A stretch of DNA of 64,000 nucleotides from the NCBI GenBank assembly GCA_034509495.1, contig CM067513.1, positions 22,022,979 to 22,086,978 of the forward strand, read 5' to 3'. The position numbers and the translations under genes are program-made. The stretch's first letter is position 1. The number at the start of each line of letters is the position of its first letter. The DNA comes from Acestrorhynchus altus (Eukaryota > Chordata > Actinopteri > Characiformes > Acestrorhynchidae). The notes beneath the pieces were generated by a model. It had not been told where the DNA came from and ran no database searches. It saw only the letters and a list, made by a program, of their open reading frames with translations. Positions 11,444 through 23,040 of the stretch are shown one piece after another.

Positions 11444-13780
11444 AAAACTGAGTCTGTAAAGCACTGTCACCATCCTTTTCATGCACACATATCAACATCT
11501 CACATCTGACTATTGAAAGTGATAAGAGCTCTGAGCACTTATACTCCCAAGACCCTTCAAATCTGAGAATGTGTTAAAAGAGTTAAGGTTAAATCTGTTG
11601 TTCTTACTCCCTCTCCCTTTCTTTCAAAATATTAAACACATCCTTCTATTTTTCCAAAACACAATATGACAGCCTCACGCCTACAAAAAAAGGTGTTTCT
11701 TATTCAGCTTTGGATTATTATGCTTATCAAAACATGGTGCTACAATATAACACATATACTTCTAAAAACAGATCACAAACTTCTGTTAAACAAATAGAGC
11801 AAAAAGTGTAACAAAATAATAGCAATTAAGTGTGATAGAAATAGGAAAGAGGAAATGTCTTCAGTGTCATCACAAAGTTTATGGTGAGGTTTTCTGTTGG
11901 CGAAAAAATGAAAATATCGATCAAATAATGACAAATACTGTAACTGAACTATTCTATTGAGTCTATTGCAGGATATTACAGTACATATAGACACTTTTAA
12001 GTCAATGTTCTTGGTTTTTTTATGCAAATGATCATCATCATATGCATCATATGTTATTATAAACATTTCAAAAACAAATTGTTTATGTATCAGTATTGGC
12101 TTTTATCATAAATACGTTTTATGTATCAGTACTGGCTTTTGCCATATATATTGGACATCAACATCAGATCACAATTTCCATATAAGTCCATCCCTTGTGC
12201 ATGTCACTCATAAATCCAGTCATAAATAAACTTCATAACTATCCATTGCGACAAATTTGGGGCACAGTAACATCTATTTGCAATGCAAGACAAAATCATT
12301 CAATTTTTGGGAATCTTTTTGAACATGCATTTTGCACTGGCATTAGTGACACTGAGCTGATATTGAGCCCTTTTGAACAGTGGCAATTCTAGACAATGTG
12401 AACGGCCTGGGACCAGTGTGCTGCTTAAGATTCTCAAGTTCAGGGCTGGGAGGACTTTTTTAACAAGCTGTTTCAAAAATTATAATGTAATCCAAATGAT
12501 TACTACTACTACTACTAAGTACTGATTACTTTCTGTTACTTTTGGGTTACTTTTTAGAGGCACATTTAAATTCAAATGAAAAAGCCACATCAGACAGTCC
12601 TGTGTTTATACACCATGTGTGTGTATATAACTCATGTCCACCTGAAACAATCTTGTTTCCTTATGATATAATAAATTGCCTGTCTACTAAACACTTAAAA
12701 ATAAAGGTGCAACAAATCGTTCTTCAAGTAAGTTGAGGTGCTTTACCAATATAAACTTTTTTCCACACTCTTTACAAAAGTGGCTATGGCTTCATTCAAA
12801 GAATCCTTTGTAGCGCTTTTATTTTTATGAGGCACATTATATTCACACACAATATAAAACACTTAAAAGTCTTATCTCATGAAAACCTTAAATCCAGTAT
12901 ATCATTATTAGAATGTTATTATAACACTATCAACATGAAAACAAAAAAGTGCTTGAAATATTTTATGTTAGCTGTAATAAATATATGACAGTTTAGTTCT
13001 TTAAGTCTTTGAGATGCTACTTTACAGATATGGTGTGTACTATATATAATATATTTTAAAGCCATTTCTTACTTTGCTATGGAACATTAAATATCAACAC
13101 ATTTTAAAGTGTCCTGCTAATGAAATAGTGACTGAAAAATTATGACTTTCTCTTACTAATAAAAGCTGATACAAAGCATTAAGCAATTCTTTTTATAATA
13201 CAATGTCCCAGTAAATTGGTTCATGAAAAAGTGATTAATTTGTTTAAGACCTGCAGGCTCACTCAAATCAAGCTATTTCACTGAATCAGAAATCACACTA
13301 GTTAACCAGTTTGGATGTTCAGCCCCTTCGCTATAACAAAAATTGGTTAGTTCTGACTCTGAGTTGTCCAGCCTCAGCTGAAAGTTTCTGATTGTTTCTG
13401 CAGAATTTGACTCTGTTGTTTCAGCCCCAGGTTTCCGACTGGAAAATGTTGTTCAACACTGTTGTCCTGCAAACTGACATTTCATTCTAGGGGGTCATGG
13501 GGAGGGTTTAGTTGTCACATGAGCACTGGCCATTATTGGCCTCCCAGAACCGCCAATGCTTTCCAAAGGCATACTGGGCGAATCTTGATGAGCAGCAGCT
13601 AACATAAGTTATGTTTCATTTAGGGGTGGGCAATGACAATATTTTATCATATCTTGCTTCTCTGAACATATTGTGTATATCACTGTGAACAACTGCATGC
13701 TTCAATGCAGAGAATCTAAGTAGTCCAGTCGAAACTGTATATAGAGTAACAAATATATATAAATCATGTTATAAGTATAG

Positions 13781-14410
13781 GAGATTCAAGTTCCTCTGCA
13801 TCCACACCTCCTATGATCACACCTAGTCTCTGAACACCTCCATCCTGGTCAAACGTGCAACAGCCTCTTTACTTCCTTAAGCTACCTGTGTCCCAGGATC
13901 CTGGTGAACTTTTACCACTGAGAGCATACTCACCAACTGCATCTCTGCATGGTACAGCAGTTGAGTGCAAAGCACAGTGGGTGGTAAAAACTGCCAAATG
14001 CCTCACAGGCACCCAGTTAACCACCATTCAGGACATTTATCACAAACACTGCCTGGGCCAGGTGAGAAACATCAACACTTCTGATTCAAACCATAGTCTT
14101 TTTAACCTATTCCCCTCTGGCAGGCATTACAGGAGCCTCTGCTCCCACAACAACAGACTCAGGAAAAGTCTGTGAACCTGCTGAACTCTGCATTGTCACT
14201 TTTTAATTAACTTTGCACTTATCTGCATCCTTGCACCCTCTGCACTGTTATTGTACTTTATTCATCATAATGTCCTTCATTCAAATTTGCACAATTATTG
14301 TACATATTCATGATAATGTACTTCATTCTTTACATCCTGCATTACTCGGTGCACCACCTACATGGAAATTACTGCACTTTATGTAAATAGCACTGTTTAT
14401 TGCAGTTCTG
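13781..14410 (+). mobile_element. LINE ORF2 C-terminal fragment plus 3' UTR
   Basis: Plus-strand frames, read together, match the end of a fish non-LTR retrotransposon reverse transcriptase protein of the Jockey/CR1/L2-like group. The pieces are TSILVK.ATASL, AQQPLYFLKLP, LTNCISAWYSS, VVKTAKCLTGTQLTTIQDIY and LFNLFPSGRHYRSL. The first part needs frame changes, while 13950-14175 is mostly open. The 3' UTR (14176-14410) is rich in TTGCAC and TTATTGTAC words. The 5' part is missing, as is usual after incomplete reverse transcription, and a SINE follows directly. The exact clade cannot be assigned by eye. Confidence 0.75.
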
Positions 14411-14635
14411 GTTATTGGTGTGATTGGTGCGGCACAACAGATAATACCACTGGTGAGCCACCACAAACAACATGTGGGGAAACGTGGGGTTTGATTCCCA
14501 GTCTGTGCAACTATGTTGTGCTACACCAATAAGAATCCTTGGACAAGACTCTCACCTCTGTAAAATGAGTAACCTTGTAAATCACTCTGGATAAGAGCAT
14601 CAGCCAAATACCATGAATGTAAATGGTTAGATGTT
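14405..14635 (+). mobile_element. tRNA-derived SINE, plus-strand copy
   Basis: Head GGTGCGGCACAACAGATAAT, the GTGAGCCACCACA segment, B box GGTTTGATTCC (14488-14498), a body, and an L2-type tail (CACTCTGGATAAGAGCATCA, then a short AAATG..GTAAATG end). It is the same family as 7146-7345. It sits at the 3' end of the LINE fragment. Confidence 0.82.
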
Positions 14636-15231
14636 AACTCCATTTCATTGTATCATATTGCCTGAATGTCAGAAATATCACAATACTGTGTATGATGCAA
14701 AGGTCTTTAAATATTGTGAAATTACATTTTTACCATTTCAACCACTTGAGTTTCAATATTGAAGAGGTTGTCCATCATAGAAAAGAACTGTTTAACCAAT
14801 TTATCAACTATTTAATCATTTAAATATTTCTTTGCGTTCTCACTGTTACATGCAGAACAATTTCTGGGTTATATTGATGGTTTGCTATGCTTGTTTGCGG
14901 GTTTTCATAAACTAGAACACAGACTTTTAAAAATGAATGAAACAACATGGGATTTCTAGATTTCTGTCTTTCAGTAGAAAACATCTACATGTGAAAAAAT
15001 CTGAATGACTTTAAAGTAATAAAGAGTCAAAGAAAGAAGAACTAATTTAATGGCTGGTTCATTTTAACACAGCCTGAGCTGAGCAGGAAACATTAGTGCA
15101 GTTTATTTTGTATATAGTACATTTTATAACAAATGAACAGAGCAAAGCTCTTCACAGGTGTGAAGTTTAGAGCCTTTATGGGAATAGGGTGGGTACCACA
15201 ACAATAATGTCTTCTGTCTTCAAATTACACT

Positions 15232-15585
15232 AAATGGACAAAAGAACACCTGCTTATGTACTGTGCTGAGCACAGTTTTGATTGCAGCAACAAGAGCAAG
15301 TCAGGATGTTGCACCAATCACTTCACCTCCAACTCACCACAAGAGTACTGGATTGAGCACCATAACTTCAGAGAGAAAAGTTCTACTGCTTCACAGCTCA
15401 GTACTGGGGGTCTTTACACCCCTCTTGCCCATGCCCATGATTAGGCATGCTTCCAATAGTTTAAATGGAGTCCTGGCTTCTCTTTCAGGGAGTTTGTGTG
15501 CATGTGTACGTCTGATGCACAGCAATGGTTGCAAATTAAAGTAGCTGAATGCATACATATCTGAACACAGTGTCTGTCAGGGTAC
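15232..15585 (+). mobile_element. Non-autonomous DNA transposon (MITE), older copy
   Basis: It shares order and sequence with the element at 40825-41270: ATGGACAAAAGAACACCTGC at the start, then GCAACAAGAGCA..GTCAGGATGTTG, AGTACTGGATTGAGCACCAT, a CAGTACTGGGGGTCTTTACACC-like stretch, and a degraded end near TAGCTGAATGCATACAT. The start resembles the CACTATATGGCCAAAAGTAT terminal repeat of a common fish MITE. The frames inside have no protein similarity. Confidence 0.6.
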
Positions 15586-15843
15586 TGTATGATCTGTACA
15601 GTGTATATGCTTTCTGTGCTCGGAGGTGAGTGCACTTTCACTGAGACCTGTTTCAAACAGACTAGACTGAGGGATTAAATGAGAGAGACTAGGCTTCTTT
15701 TGGAATTTTCACTGATTGAAACCTTTTACTCTGGAGACTTCAACTGCAAAGCCTTCTTACTAACTAGCAAAGTCTTGTGACCCATGGTTTCATGGAATTT
15801 GGTCAATGAAAGAGGCTTAGTGAGTCACAGGAGAACACTTGTT

Positions 15844-15869
15844 TGTGTGTGTGTGTGTGTGTGTGTGTG
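15844..15869. repeat. (GT)n microsatellite
   Basis: About thirteen TG/GT units. Confidence 0.95.
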
Positions 15870-16149
15870 CGTGAACTGCAGGCCAGCCTCTTCTGAAACA
15901 GGACTTGAGTGGACGCACGTCAGAACGTGTCGTCACCAGTGAGTTCGCAGGCTGACGTGTAGCCTGTCGTGCAGCTTTAACAGACAGTACGATCACATTA
16001 GAAACACTAAACCACCTGTTTTCAAAACTTACTCTAATGTTTGGGAACTTTGGGTCTATTGGGAAAACAAAGCCCCCTTTGAGTTGAGTGAAGTGACCCC
16101 CCAGCGGTCAGAAAGTCTCCTCTGTTAGTTTCGTAGTTCCTGCTTAGCT

Positions 16150-16760
16150 GAACTTCTCGAGCTACAAACGTTCAGTTTTACCCCCGTAAAACGTCTTAAA
16201 CGCACAGCCGACACACAGAAGAGGCTCTTATCCTGAAGCTAAGCAGCAGCTCGGTGTGTAAAGCCCGACTGCACCAGTTCACCGTTTCCCAAAGGCGCGT
16301 TCTAACCGACGAGCAGCGCGTCCACACTTCAGACCAAACCCCAAACTTCTCCCAACATCTCACACCCGCATCCACACAGGCTCTACTCCCTCCGGAACAG
16401 CAGCGCGGAGGTGAGGGCTGACTTTTACCTTCTGGTCCACTATTGAACACGCCATTTCTCGGACCTGCGCGAGACTGAAGTCTCCCGAGTCCAGCAGCAC
16501 CGGCTCGCGGCTCAGCCCGATCTGGATGTGGAAGGAGACGCCCTGGGAGCCCGGGACGGGGCTGGGCGCCCGGATCACCGGCGGAATACTCATGTGAATC
16601 CCCGCGCGGTCACGGCCGGTCAGCGGTCAGTCTGCTCTCGGTCACACGCGCAGAGAAAACTTCGCCCAAAAGCAGCAGACGACGTCCGTGCAGAATAAAC
16701 GACGTGGAAGAAGATACCTAATAACACGGACTGCATTTAGAAGCTCTGAAAAGCAGGTCG
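16150..16760 (-). promoter_or_regulatory. prkd1: CpG-island promoter and 5' UTR of prkd1
   Basis: This is one of the few CpG-dense stretches in the window, with clusters such as GCGCGTTC, CCGCGCGG and CGGCCGG, against a CpG-poor background. It straddles the first coding exon and extends about 170 bp upstream of the start codon. No TATA box is evident, as expected for a CpG-island gene. The transcription start is not determined; it most likely lies between 16600 and 16760. A CRE-like AGACGTCA occurs further upstream at 16820-16827. Confidence 0.75.
16429..16593 (-). CDS. prkd1: Protein kinase D1, first coding exon (partial gene)
   Basis: The minus strand codes for 55 residues from ATG (16593-16591) to Lys, followed directly by a consensus donor (AAG|GTAAAAGT), so the intron is phase 0. 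The peptide contains [16 protein letters not shown] and [17 protein letters not shown], the start of the N-terminal ubiquitin-like region of protein kinase D enzymes. These are diacylglycerol-activated Ser/Thr kinases acting at the trans-Golgi, plasma membrane and nucleus. The opening [12 protein letters not shown] and the [14 protein letters not shown] run fit PRKD1 better than PRKD2 or PRKD3 as I know them. About 17 residues precede the conserved region, whereas mammalian PRKD1 has a longer Ala/Pro-rich leader. The C1, PH and kinase exons lie beyond position 1. The start context (CAC before ATG) is not an optimal Kozak; no other in-frame start fits the family. Confidence 0.9.
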
Positions 16761-16781
16761 GTTTTTCGGTCATTGAGAAAC

Positions 16782-16813
16782 GATGATGATGGTGATGATG
16801 GTGATGATGATGG
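16782..16813. repeat. (GAT)n/(GGTGAT)n microsatellite upstream of prkd1
   Basis: Imperfect GATGATGATGGTGAT units about 190 bp upstream of the prkd1 start codon. Confidence 0.9.
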
Positions 16814-17639
16814 AGCCATAGACGTCAGATATGTTTAATGTTGGGCTCTGATAGACACCGCCTCCTGTTCCGGTTCAGAGAGCTGCCCAACGCTGAGCTT
16901 TAGGTTTGGTGTGTGTTCAGTCAGATTTACTGTCAGATTTCATTCCTAAAAGTATTATTTAGGGTTTTCATTTTCATTGGTTGTCTGTTTACTATGTGAA
17001 CTCTTATTAAGGCATGTGTAAGTTACTTCAGACATGTTTATTCCAGTGACCAATCCTGATAAACTGGCCAAAGATAAATAAAAAAAACATGAAAAACTGT
17101 ATCTAAGCCTGTTTTAGTGGTAATTGTAAGTATTTCAAGACCTGTGCATTATCATGTAACACATACAGCCATACCATTAAGACCACACTGTGTAGTTCCC
17201 CCTCATGATGCCTAAATTCTGATTTGTTGAGACACGGACCCCACAATTTATCAATTTGTGCAAAAAAAGTTATTTTGTGGTTTCAGACCAGAATGCAAAA
17301 GGTGCCTCACTCAGCCTAGATTGTCCATGACCCTGTACCCACTTCACACGGTGTTCTTCATTGGTACATGACTGCATACTGAGAAAACCCAAGTCCAATC
17401 GTCCATCCATCAAAGTTTGACCTTTATCAGAGATGCTCAGATGCTCAAGCTTCTTGGTTTGGCTTTTCTTGCTTTTAATATTGACAACTGACTATTCAGA
17501 TGCCACCCAATATGTCCCACCCCTTGCCAGTGACACTGTAAAGAGATAATCAGTTATTAACTTAATATTACTTATTAACTTATTTTTATGTTATGGCTAA
17601 TAACTCTATGTGCCAAAAACACTATTTCACATTAATTAA

Positions 17640-18125
17640 CAACACTGGTCATAATTCCAAACACACTGGCCACAAATCCAAACTCACTGTACTATAATAC
17701 CAAACTCACTGTCCCATAATACCAAACACACTGACCACATCATCAAACACACTGGCCACATATCCAAACTCACTGTACTATAATACCAAACACAATGACC
17801 AAATATCCAAACTCATTGTACCATAATACCAAACTCACTGTACCATAATACCAAACACATTGGCCACATCACCAAACACACTGACCACATATCCAAGCTC
17901 ACTCTGCCATAATACCAAACACACTGACCACATATCCAAACTCACTGTACTATAATACCAAACACACTGACCACATATCCAAACTCACTGTACTTTAATA
18001 CCAAACACACTGGCCACATTACCAAACACACTTTACCATAATACCAAACACATTGGCCACATTACCAAACACACTGTACCATAATACCAAACACACTGAC
18101 CACATATCCAAACTCAATGTACCAT
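17640..18125. repeat. Minisatellite block 1 (21-23-bp units, alternating variants)
   Basis: Tandem units alternate between ATACCAAACACACTGACCAC and ATATCCAAACTCACTGTACC forms, roughly 22 units in all. The core CCAAACACACTG is shared with the larger block at 18672-20018, so the two blocks probably have a common origin. The intervening 18126-18671 is non-repetitive and contains nothing that I recognise. Confidence 0.9.
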
Positions 18126-18671
18126 AAAAACAAACACTAATATTACTAATATTAATATTATTAACAGTGCCCCATATTACTGCCCCACTACCATGCAAAT
18201 ATGTACGGTTGGATAAATATATACAAATATACAAACATGAATCTCACCTGTGCTCAGATTTTACGTTTATTACGGTAGTGTACTGCAAACGCCACAGGTC
18301 CAATCATTTTTTACAGCATGCCACTGCAGTAAAGGCTACGCACCTCTAGGAGGTGCACAAGACACCGCTACACGAAATCGTCATGGTACTCTCCATGCTT
18401 GCATGCTGTGAAATTCTGCTTTAAAAGCTAGCTTGCTTAGTTTTCTGAGAAACCCACACTATATAAAAAAACAATCAACAAATCCCAAATTGAACTGTAT
18501 ACTTTTCATGCAATGTTTCCACATATAAAGCTTTGAGCAGCAAATGCATGTTTCTAAAGCTCCACCTACTGATTATTTCAACTGGTTCTTACCTGAACCA
18601 ATTGGATTTGTTCTGCCTCAGAGGTAGCACTGCCTTCAGTCTTGACTAGTAATTTTGCAGACAAGTGTCTG

Positions 18672-20018
18672 TCCCTTCACCAAACACACTGACCCTTTAC
18701 CAAACACACTGACCCGTCGCCAGACACACTCCCCCATAACTAGACACACTGCCCAGTCACCAAATACACTGCCCCTTCACCAAACACACTGACCCTTCAC
18801 CAAACACACTGACCCTTCACCAGACACACTGACCCTTCACCAGACACACTGCACCGTCACCAAACACACTGCTCCTTCACCAAACACACTGCCCAGTCAT
18901 CAAACACACTGCCCCTTCACCAAACACACTGCCCAGTCACCGAACACACTGCACTTTCACCGAACACACTGCACTTTCACCGAACACACTGACCCATTAC
19001 CACACACTGATCCTTCACCAAACACACTGCCCCGTCACCAAACACACTGCCCCTTCACCAAACACACTGCACCGTCACCAAACACACTTACCTATTACCA
19101 AACACACTGCCCAGTCACCAAACACACTGACCCATTACCAAACACACTGCACCATCACCAAACACACTGCCCCTTCACCAAACACTGCCCCGTTACCAAA
19201 CACACTGCCCCGTCACCAAACACACTTACCTATTACCAAACACACTGCCCCATCACCAAACACACTGCCCCATTACCAAACACACTGACCCATTACCAAA
19301 CACACTGCCCCTTCACTAAACACACTGACCCATTACCAGACACACTCCCCCATCACCAGACACACTGCCCAGTCACCAAATACACTGCCCCTTCACCAAA
19401 CACACTGCCCCTTCACCAAACACACACCCCCATCACCAGACACACTGCCCAGTCACCAAATACACTGCCCCTTCACCAAACACACTCCCCCATCACCAGA
19501 CACACTGCCCCGTCACCAGAGACACTTCCCCATCACCAGACACAAAGACCCTTTACTAAACACACTGCCCCTTCTCCAAACACACTGACCCATTACCAAA
19601 CACACTGCCCTGTCACCACACACACTGAGCCTACACCAAACACACTGACCCTTTACCAAACACACTGCACTTCACCGAACACACTGACCCATTACCACAC
19701 ACTGATCCTTCACCAAACACACTGCCCCTTCACCAAACACACTGCCCCTTCACCAAACACACTGACCCATTACCAAACACACTGCCCAGTCACCAAACAC
19801 ACTAACCCATTACCAAACACACTGCCCAGTCACCAAACACACTGACCCATTACCAGACACACTGCCCAGTCACCAAACACACTAACCCATTACCAAACTC
19901 ACTGACCCATTACCAAACACACTGCCCTGTCACCAAACACACTGACCCATTACCAAACTCACTGACCCATTACCAAACACACTGCCCCGTCACCAGACAC
20001 ACTGCCCCTTCACCAAAC
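18672..20018. repeat. Minisatellite block 2 (20-bp unit, about 65-70 copies)
   Basis: The consensus unit is ACCAAACACACTGCCCCTTC with variation in the last seven positions (GACCCATT, GCCCAGTC, GCACCGTC and so on). The plus strand is strongly C-rich and G-poor. Several longer sub-blocks (for example CCATTACC alternating with CAGTCACC near 19740-19990) are themselves repeated, showing recent amplification. Decayed units continue to about 20110. The array lies about 2.1-3.4 kb upstream of the prkd1 start codon. No ORF crosses it. Confidence 0.97.
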
Positions 20019-20149
20019 ATAGGCCATATGACACACTGTCTTATTATACCCCACACTACCACTCTGGTAACACACTGTACCCTACAAAACAATGCTCCAT
20101 CACCAAACCAAAGGCCACTGGTTTTCATACGTTGGCCCAGTCACATGTG

Positions 20150-20720
20150 ATTTCTGAAGCTAGAGTGTAAATCATGTGGGAGCTTTGTTGGGGTGCCTGT
20201 GACGGAGTTCAGACTGCACTAAACTGTGTTTTGTCCTCATAGGGTATATTAAAGCTACGTTGGAGGAGCAAGAGGAAATTACAGCGTGAGGCAGCTCACT
20301 TTAAATCGAGCTCTTTTTCCCTCGGGCTGAACTGAGTGCCCCATTAGAGCAAGTGGCGTTTATTTGAATTACAACTTTACATATTAAGATGTAAATAACT
20401 CAGTTTGACCGGCTCGAGTGGGCCAACTGTGCTCCCGCGTCAGCATGTGTGCCGGCACGCTGTCAACAGGAGGGCTGGAGGACTCACGGTTGCCAGGGGA
20501 GACGGGCCAGCTGAGGCCACTCCTCCCACGCCCGCTGAAACCTGGGTCTCTTTTCAAGACTTGCGTCTGTGCACTCGCGCCCTAACAAGTCTGTGAAACG
20601 TATATCCGGGGGGTTTACACGTATTTGCATACGCGCGGTTTACAGCAACCGTTGTCATAGCAACCATGAAGCTTACTGTCTGAGTATGGTGTTAAAGACT
20701 GCAGCAGAGCTGGACTGCGA
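20150..20720. promoter_or_regulatory. GC-rich candidate regulatory segment upstream of prkd1
   Basis: Repeat-free sequence with a clear rise in GC and CpG at 20405-20640 (CCGGCTCGAG, GCCGGCACGC, CGCGCGG), TTAAATCGAGC and ATTTGAATTAC words, and a palindromic X-box at 20651-20664. It could be a distal CpG-rich promoter, an alternative first exon of prkd1, or an enhancer. The two short plus-strand frames here show no protein similarity, and I did not find a splice donor clearly tied to a start codon. Confidence 0.35.
20651..20664. promoter_or_regulatory. RFX-type X-box
   Basis: GTTGTCATAGCAAC is a near-perfect inverted repeat matching the X-box consensus GTNRCC(N0-3)RGYAAC bound by RFX factors, which often control ciliary and neuronal genes. 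A related half site, GTTGCCAGGGGAGAC, lies about 165 bp to the left. Binding is inferred from the motif. Confidence 0.5.
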
Positions 20721-21721
20721 TACAAGTGATAAAGACTCTTTATTCAAATAAAAGAGGCCGATTTCATGTTATTGTGGGTAAAATCCTGCTCACTGGTACA
20801 TGTGATGTGTGGGTAGCCACTCTTATATTGTATTGAAACGCTTAAATTAAAGGTCTTGATTAATCCATGAATTGGGACCTTGGGCCTATTGGTGTTCATT
20901 AATGGAGGCCCTTTCCCCAACCTCGTCCCCCTCCTTAAGTTAGGGAGAGTTTGTCTGGAAGGTAAGAAATACTGCCTACTTCTAAATTATTCTAAGTTAG
21001 GAAAGCACCAAGTCATGTAACATCTTATCTTAACACAGCTAAACGCTCATATTTAGCAGTGATGTATCAATATCTTGGCTACATTGGGACATATTGGTGC
21101 ATTTGTGATTTGGCTTCAGAGATATTCATCATTAAACTTGTGAGACGGAGTGGGCAGCAAGTGAACTAGCTATTTCCAGTTTTAGACACTGACGTAGTGT
21201 CTCATACTAATCTGACACTACCCTTCAGGACATGAGAAGTGGAAAAAGACATGAGTGGACTGTGGGAACGGCACTCAGGTAAAAGTCTTGAGGTTGGATT
21301 GTTAATAATTAATAGTCTAATAACCATAGCCATGAGTCAAGATAGAGGTGGGGATGTGGAGGAGCATCACAGGGTTTTGGACTCTCCTCCACCTTCAAAG
21401 CTTCACAGTGCCACAGAAAACCAAGCATGAACCAAGCTTTGAAGTAGAAAAATGAACACATACTGATTCTCATTTCCCTAAATACACCAACACACTCTGA
21501 AATTTTCTTACTGTTCCACCTTAAAAAGTAGGTACTTCCAAGTTCTTTGAAGTTTCAGTCCATCTTAAATCATGTGGCTATATTCACACAATCATGCTTA
21601 TTTGGCATTTCAACCTTAAACAGTGAAGCAGTTACAGGTGTCTGTATGAAACTACTCCACCGTTAAAGCTGCAAGCTGGAGAATCAACAGCTATGTTATT
21701 TTTTTCACCTTAAATACCTTA

Positions 21722-21905
21722 GGTAAAGGTAAAGGTGCTCATAGAGCCACTGAGCTTTCACACAAGGGAATTTGTCCTCTGCATTTAACCCATCCACACA
21801 CAGTGATACACTAGGGTACAGTGAGCACAGGGCACTTCAGTCACACCCTGCCAGTTCAGGGATTCTAATCAACAACCTTCCAAACACAAGGCTGGTTTCC
21901 TAACC
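21722..21905 (-). mobile_element. Decayed tRNA-derived SINE of a second family
   Basis: The plus strand shows the sequence GGGAATTTGTCCTCTGCATT, TAACCCATCC, a CACTAGGGTACAGTGAGCAC-like stretch, GGGCACTTCAGTCA and GGGATTCTAATC (21859-21870). The last is a degraded inverse B box (GGTTCGAATCCC on the minus strand). This order is that of a very common fish SINE inserted in reverse. Confidence 0.65.
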
Positions 21906-22900
21906 TGAACTTAAATGTAAATAGGGAACTTAAATGTAAGTGTATTGATATATTTATTCCACCTTATATTCTACACCTTTATTGTTACATTTAATGCAGT
22001 GACCTCTGTGAGTACCAGTCTAGAGACAGTGAAGGGACATGATGGTGATCACTCCTCCTATATCAGTTTAAAACAAGTAGATGATTATCCAGTCTAGAGA
22101 TAGGTCTGGGTTTTAGTGTGGTATTGCATTATTTTCTTTGTGTTACTAACCCTCAATGTAGTATCATACCAAACACATCTGCAATATCCAGATATTACTT
22201 AAGAGTGAGTAAGTGCAAAACAGAAAATAAACTGTATAATCTGTTTGATCACTCTCATAAGTGGACACCATTCTTTGGCTTGTGTGTGTCACTCATAAAG
22301 GCAACAGCAACAGTTAATTCAGTTTCTTGTTTTTTTCATTGGAAAGTTGTTTGTTCTGTAACGTCTCTCATTCATCAGGTCAATTTCCGTGCCATGTGCC
22401 CCTTTTTCTAAAATACAGGGGATGACAACAATGCAGCATTTTCTTGCAGCTGCATTGTTTACAGCAGCACACAGTACACTTGTCTAACCTTGCATGACAT
22501 CATTTTGCGCTTTAGTGCCCCAAAGTATTCTTAATGACATGCAATTTCTGGTTTGACAAAGGCAGCTAAAATTATTCCACTCATAAGCCTGTAAAAATAA
22601 CCTTCTTTAAATCAATCCAAATTACCGAAGACGAGAAGTCAAAAGATTATCCGCGCATGTCACACAGGCAAGAAAAAAACACAGTCAGGCACTGGCATGT
22701 GCCAAAGCAGCCCTTTGATGGATAATAAGGTTTCTGTGTGCTAGGAGTTATTACAGGTCAGGACCTCCTGCTGCATGTCATGATGACTTCTAATTGCAAT
22801 TTACGTAATAAGTGGGAGAGAGTTTTGGTAACTGGTTGAAGTGGAAAAGAAATGATTATGGACTTGTCAGAAATGACAGTTTTCAGTTAAGCAGCCTTCT

Positions 22901-22913
22901 CCTGTCTGTCTGG

Positions 22914-22990
<77 letters not shown>

Positions 22991-23040
22991 TCTCTTTTTC
23001 TTTCTTTCTCACTTGCTCTCTCCCTGCCATTCTCTCTTTT
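22901..23040. repeat. (CT)n-rich polypyrimidine tract
   Basis: CTGT and CT dinucleotide runs with a few interruptions over about 140 bp. The Leu-Ser frame through it is not a gene. Confidence 0.95.

Larger units (their letters stand above)
1..16428 (-). other. prkd1: 5' part of prkd1 intron 1
   Basis: This follows from the exon at 16429-16593 on the minus strand, whose splice donor opens the intron at 16428. The acceptor is not in the window, so the intron is longer than 16.4 kb; a very long first intron is also seen in mammalian PRKD1. Apart from the repeats listed separately, I see no exon-like ORF with splice sites or homology in this stretch. The parts at 1433-2180, 2467-3329, 5061-6890, 9340-10630, 11510-13780, 14640-15230 and 15590-16150 are AT-rich unique-looking sequence in which I recognise nothing further. 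One weak exception is the start of a possible hAT-like repeat near 12442 (GGGCTGGGA followed by runs of ATTACT). Confidence 0.75.

Noticed and set aside
10973..11488. 171-residue minus-strand ORF
   Set aside because: Made of the CA/GT microsatellite and AT-rich low-complexity DNA (Cys-Val and Ile-Tyr runs).
16196..16450. 84-residue minus-strand ORF overlapping prkd1 exon 1
   Set aside because: Different frame from the conserved exon, mostly in the intron's GC-rich start; no homology.
18672..20018. Possible CRISPR-like array
   Set aside because: Units are contiguous 20-mers without unique spacers, in vertebrate DNA; it is a minisatellite.
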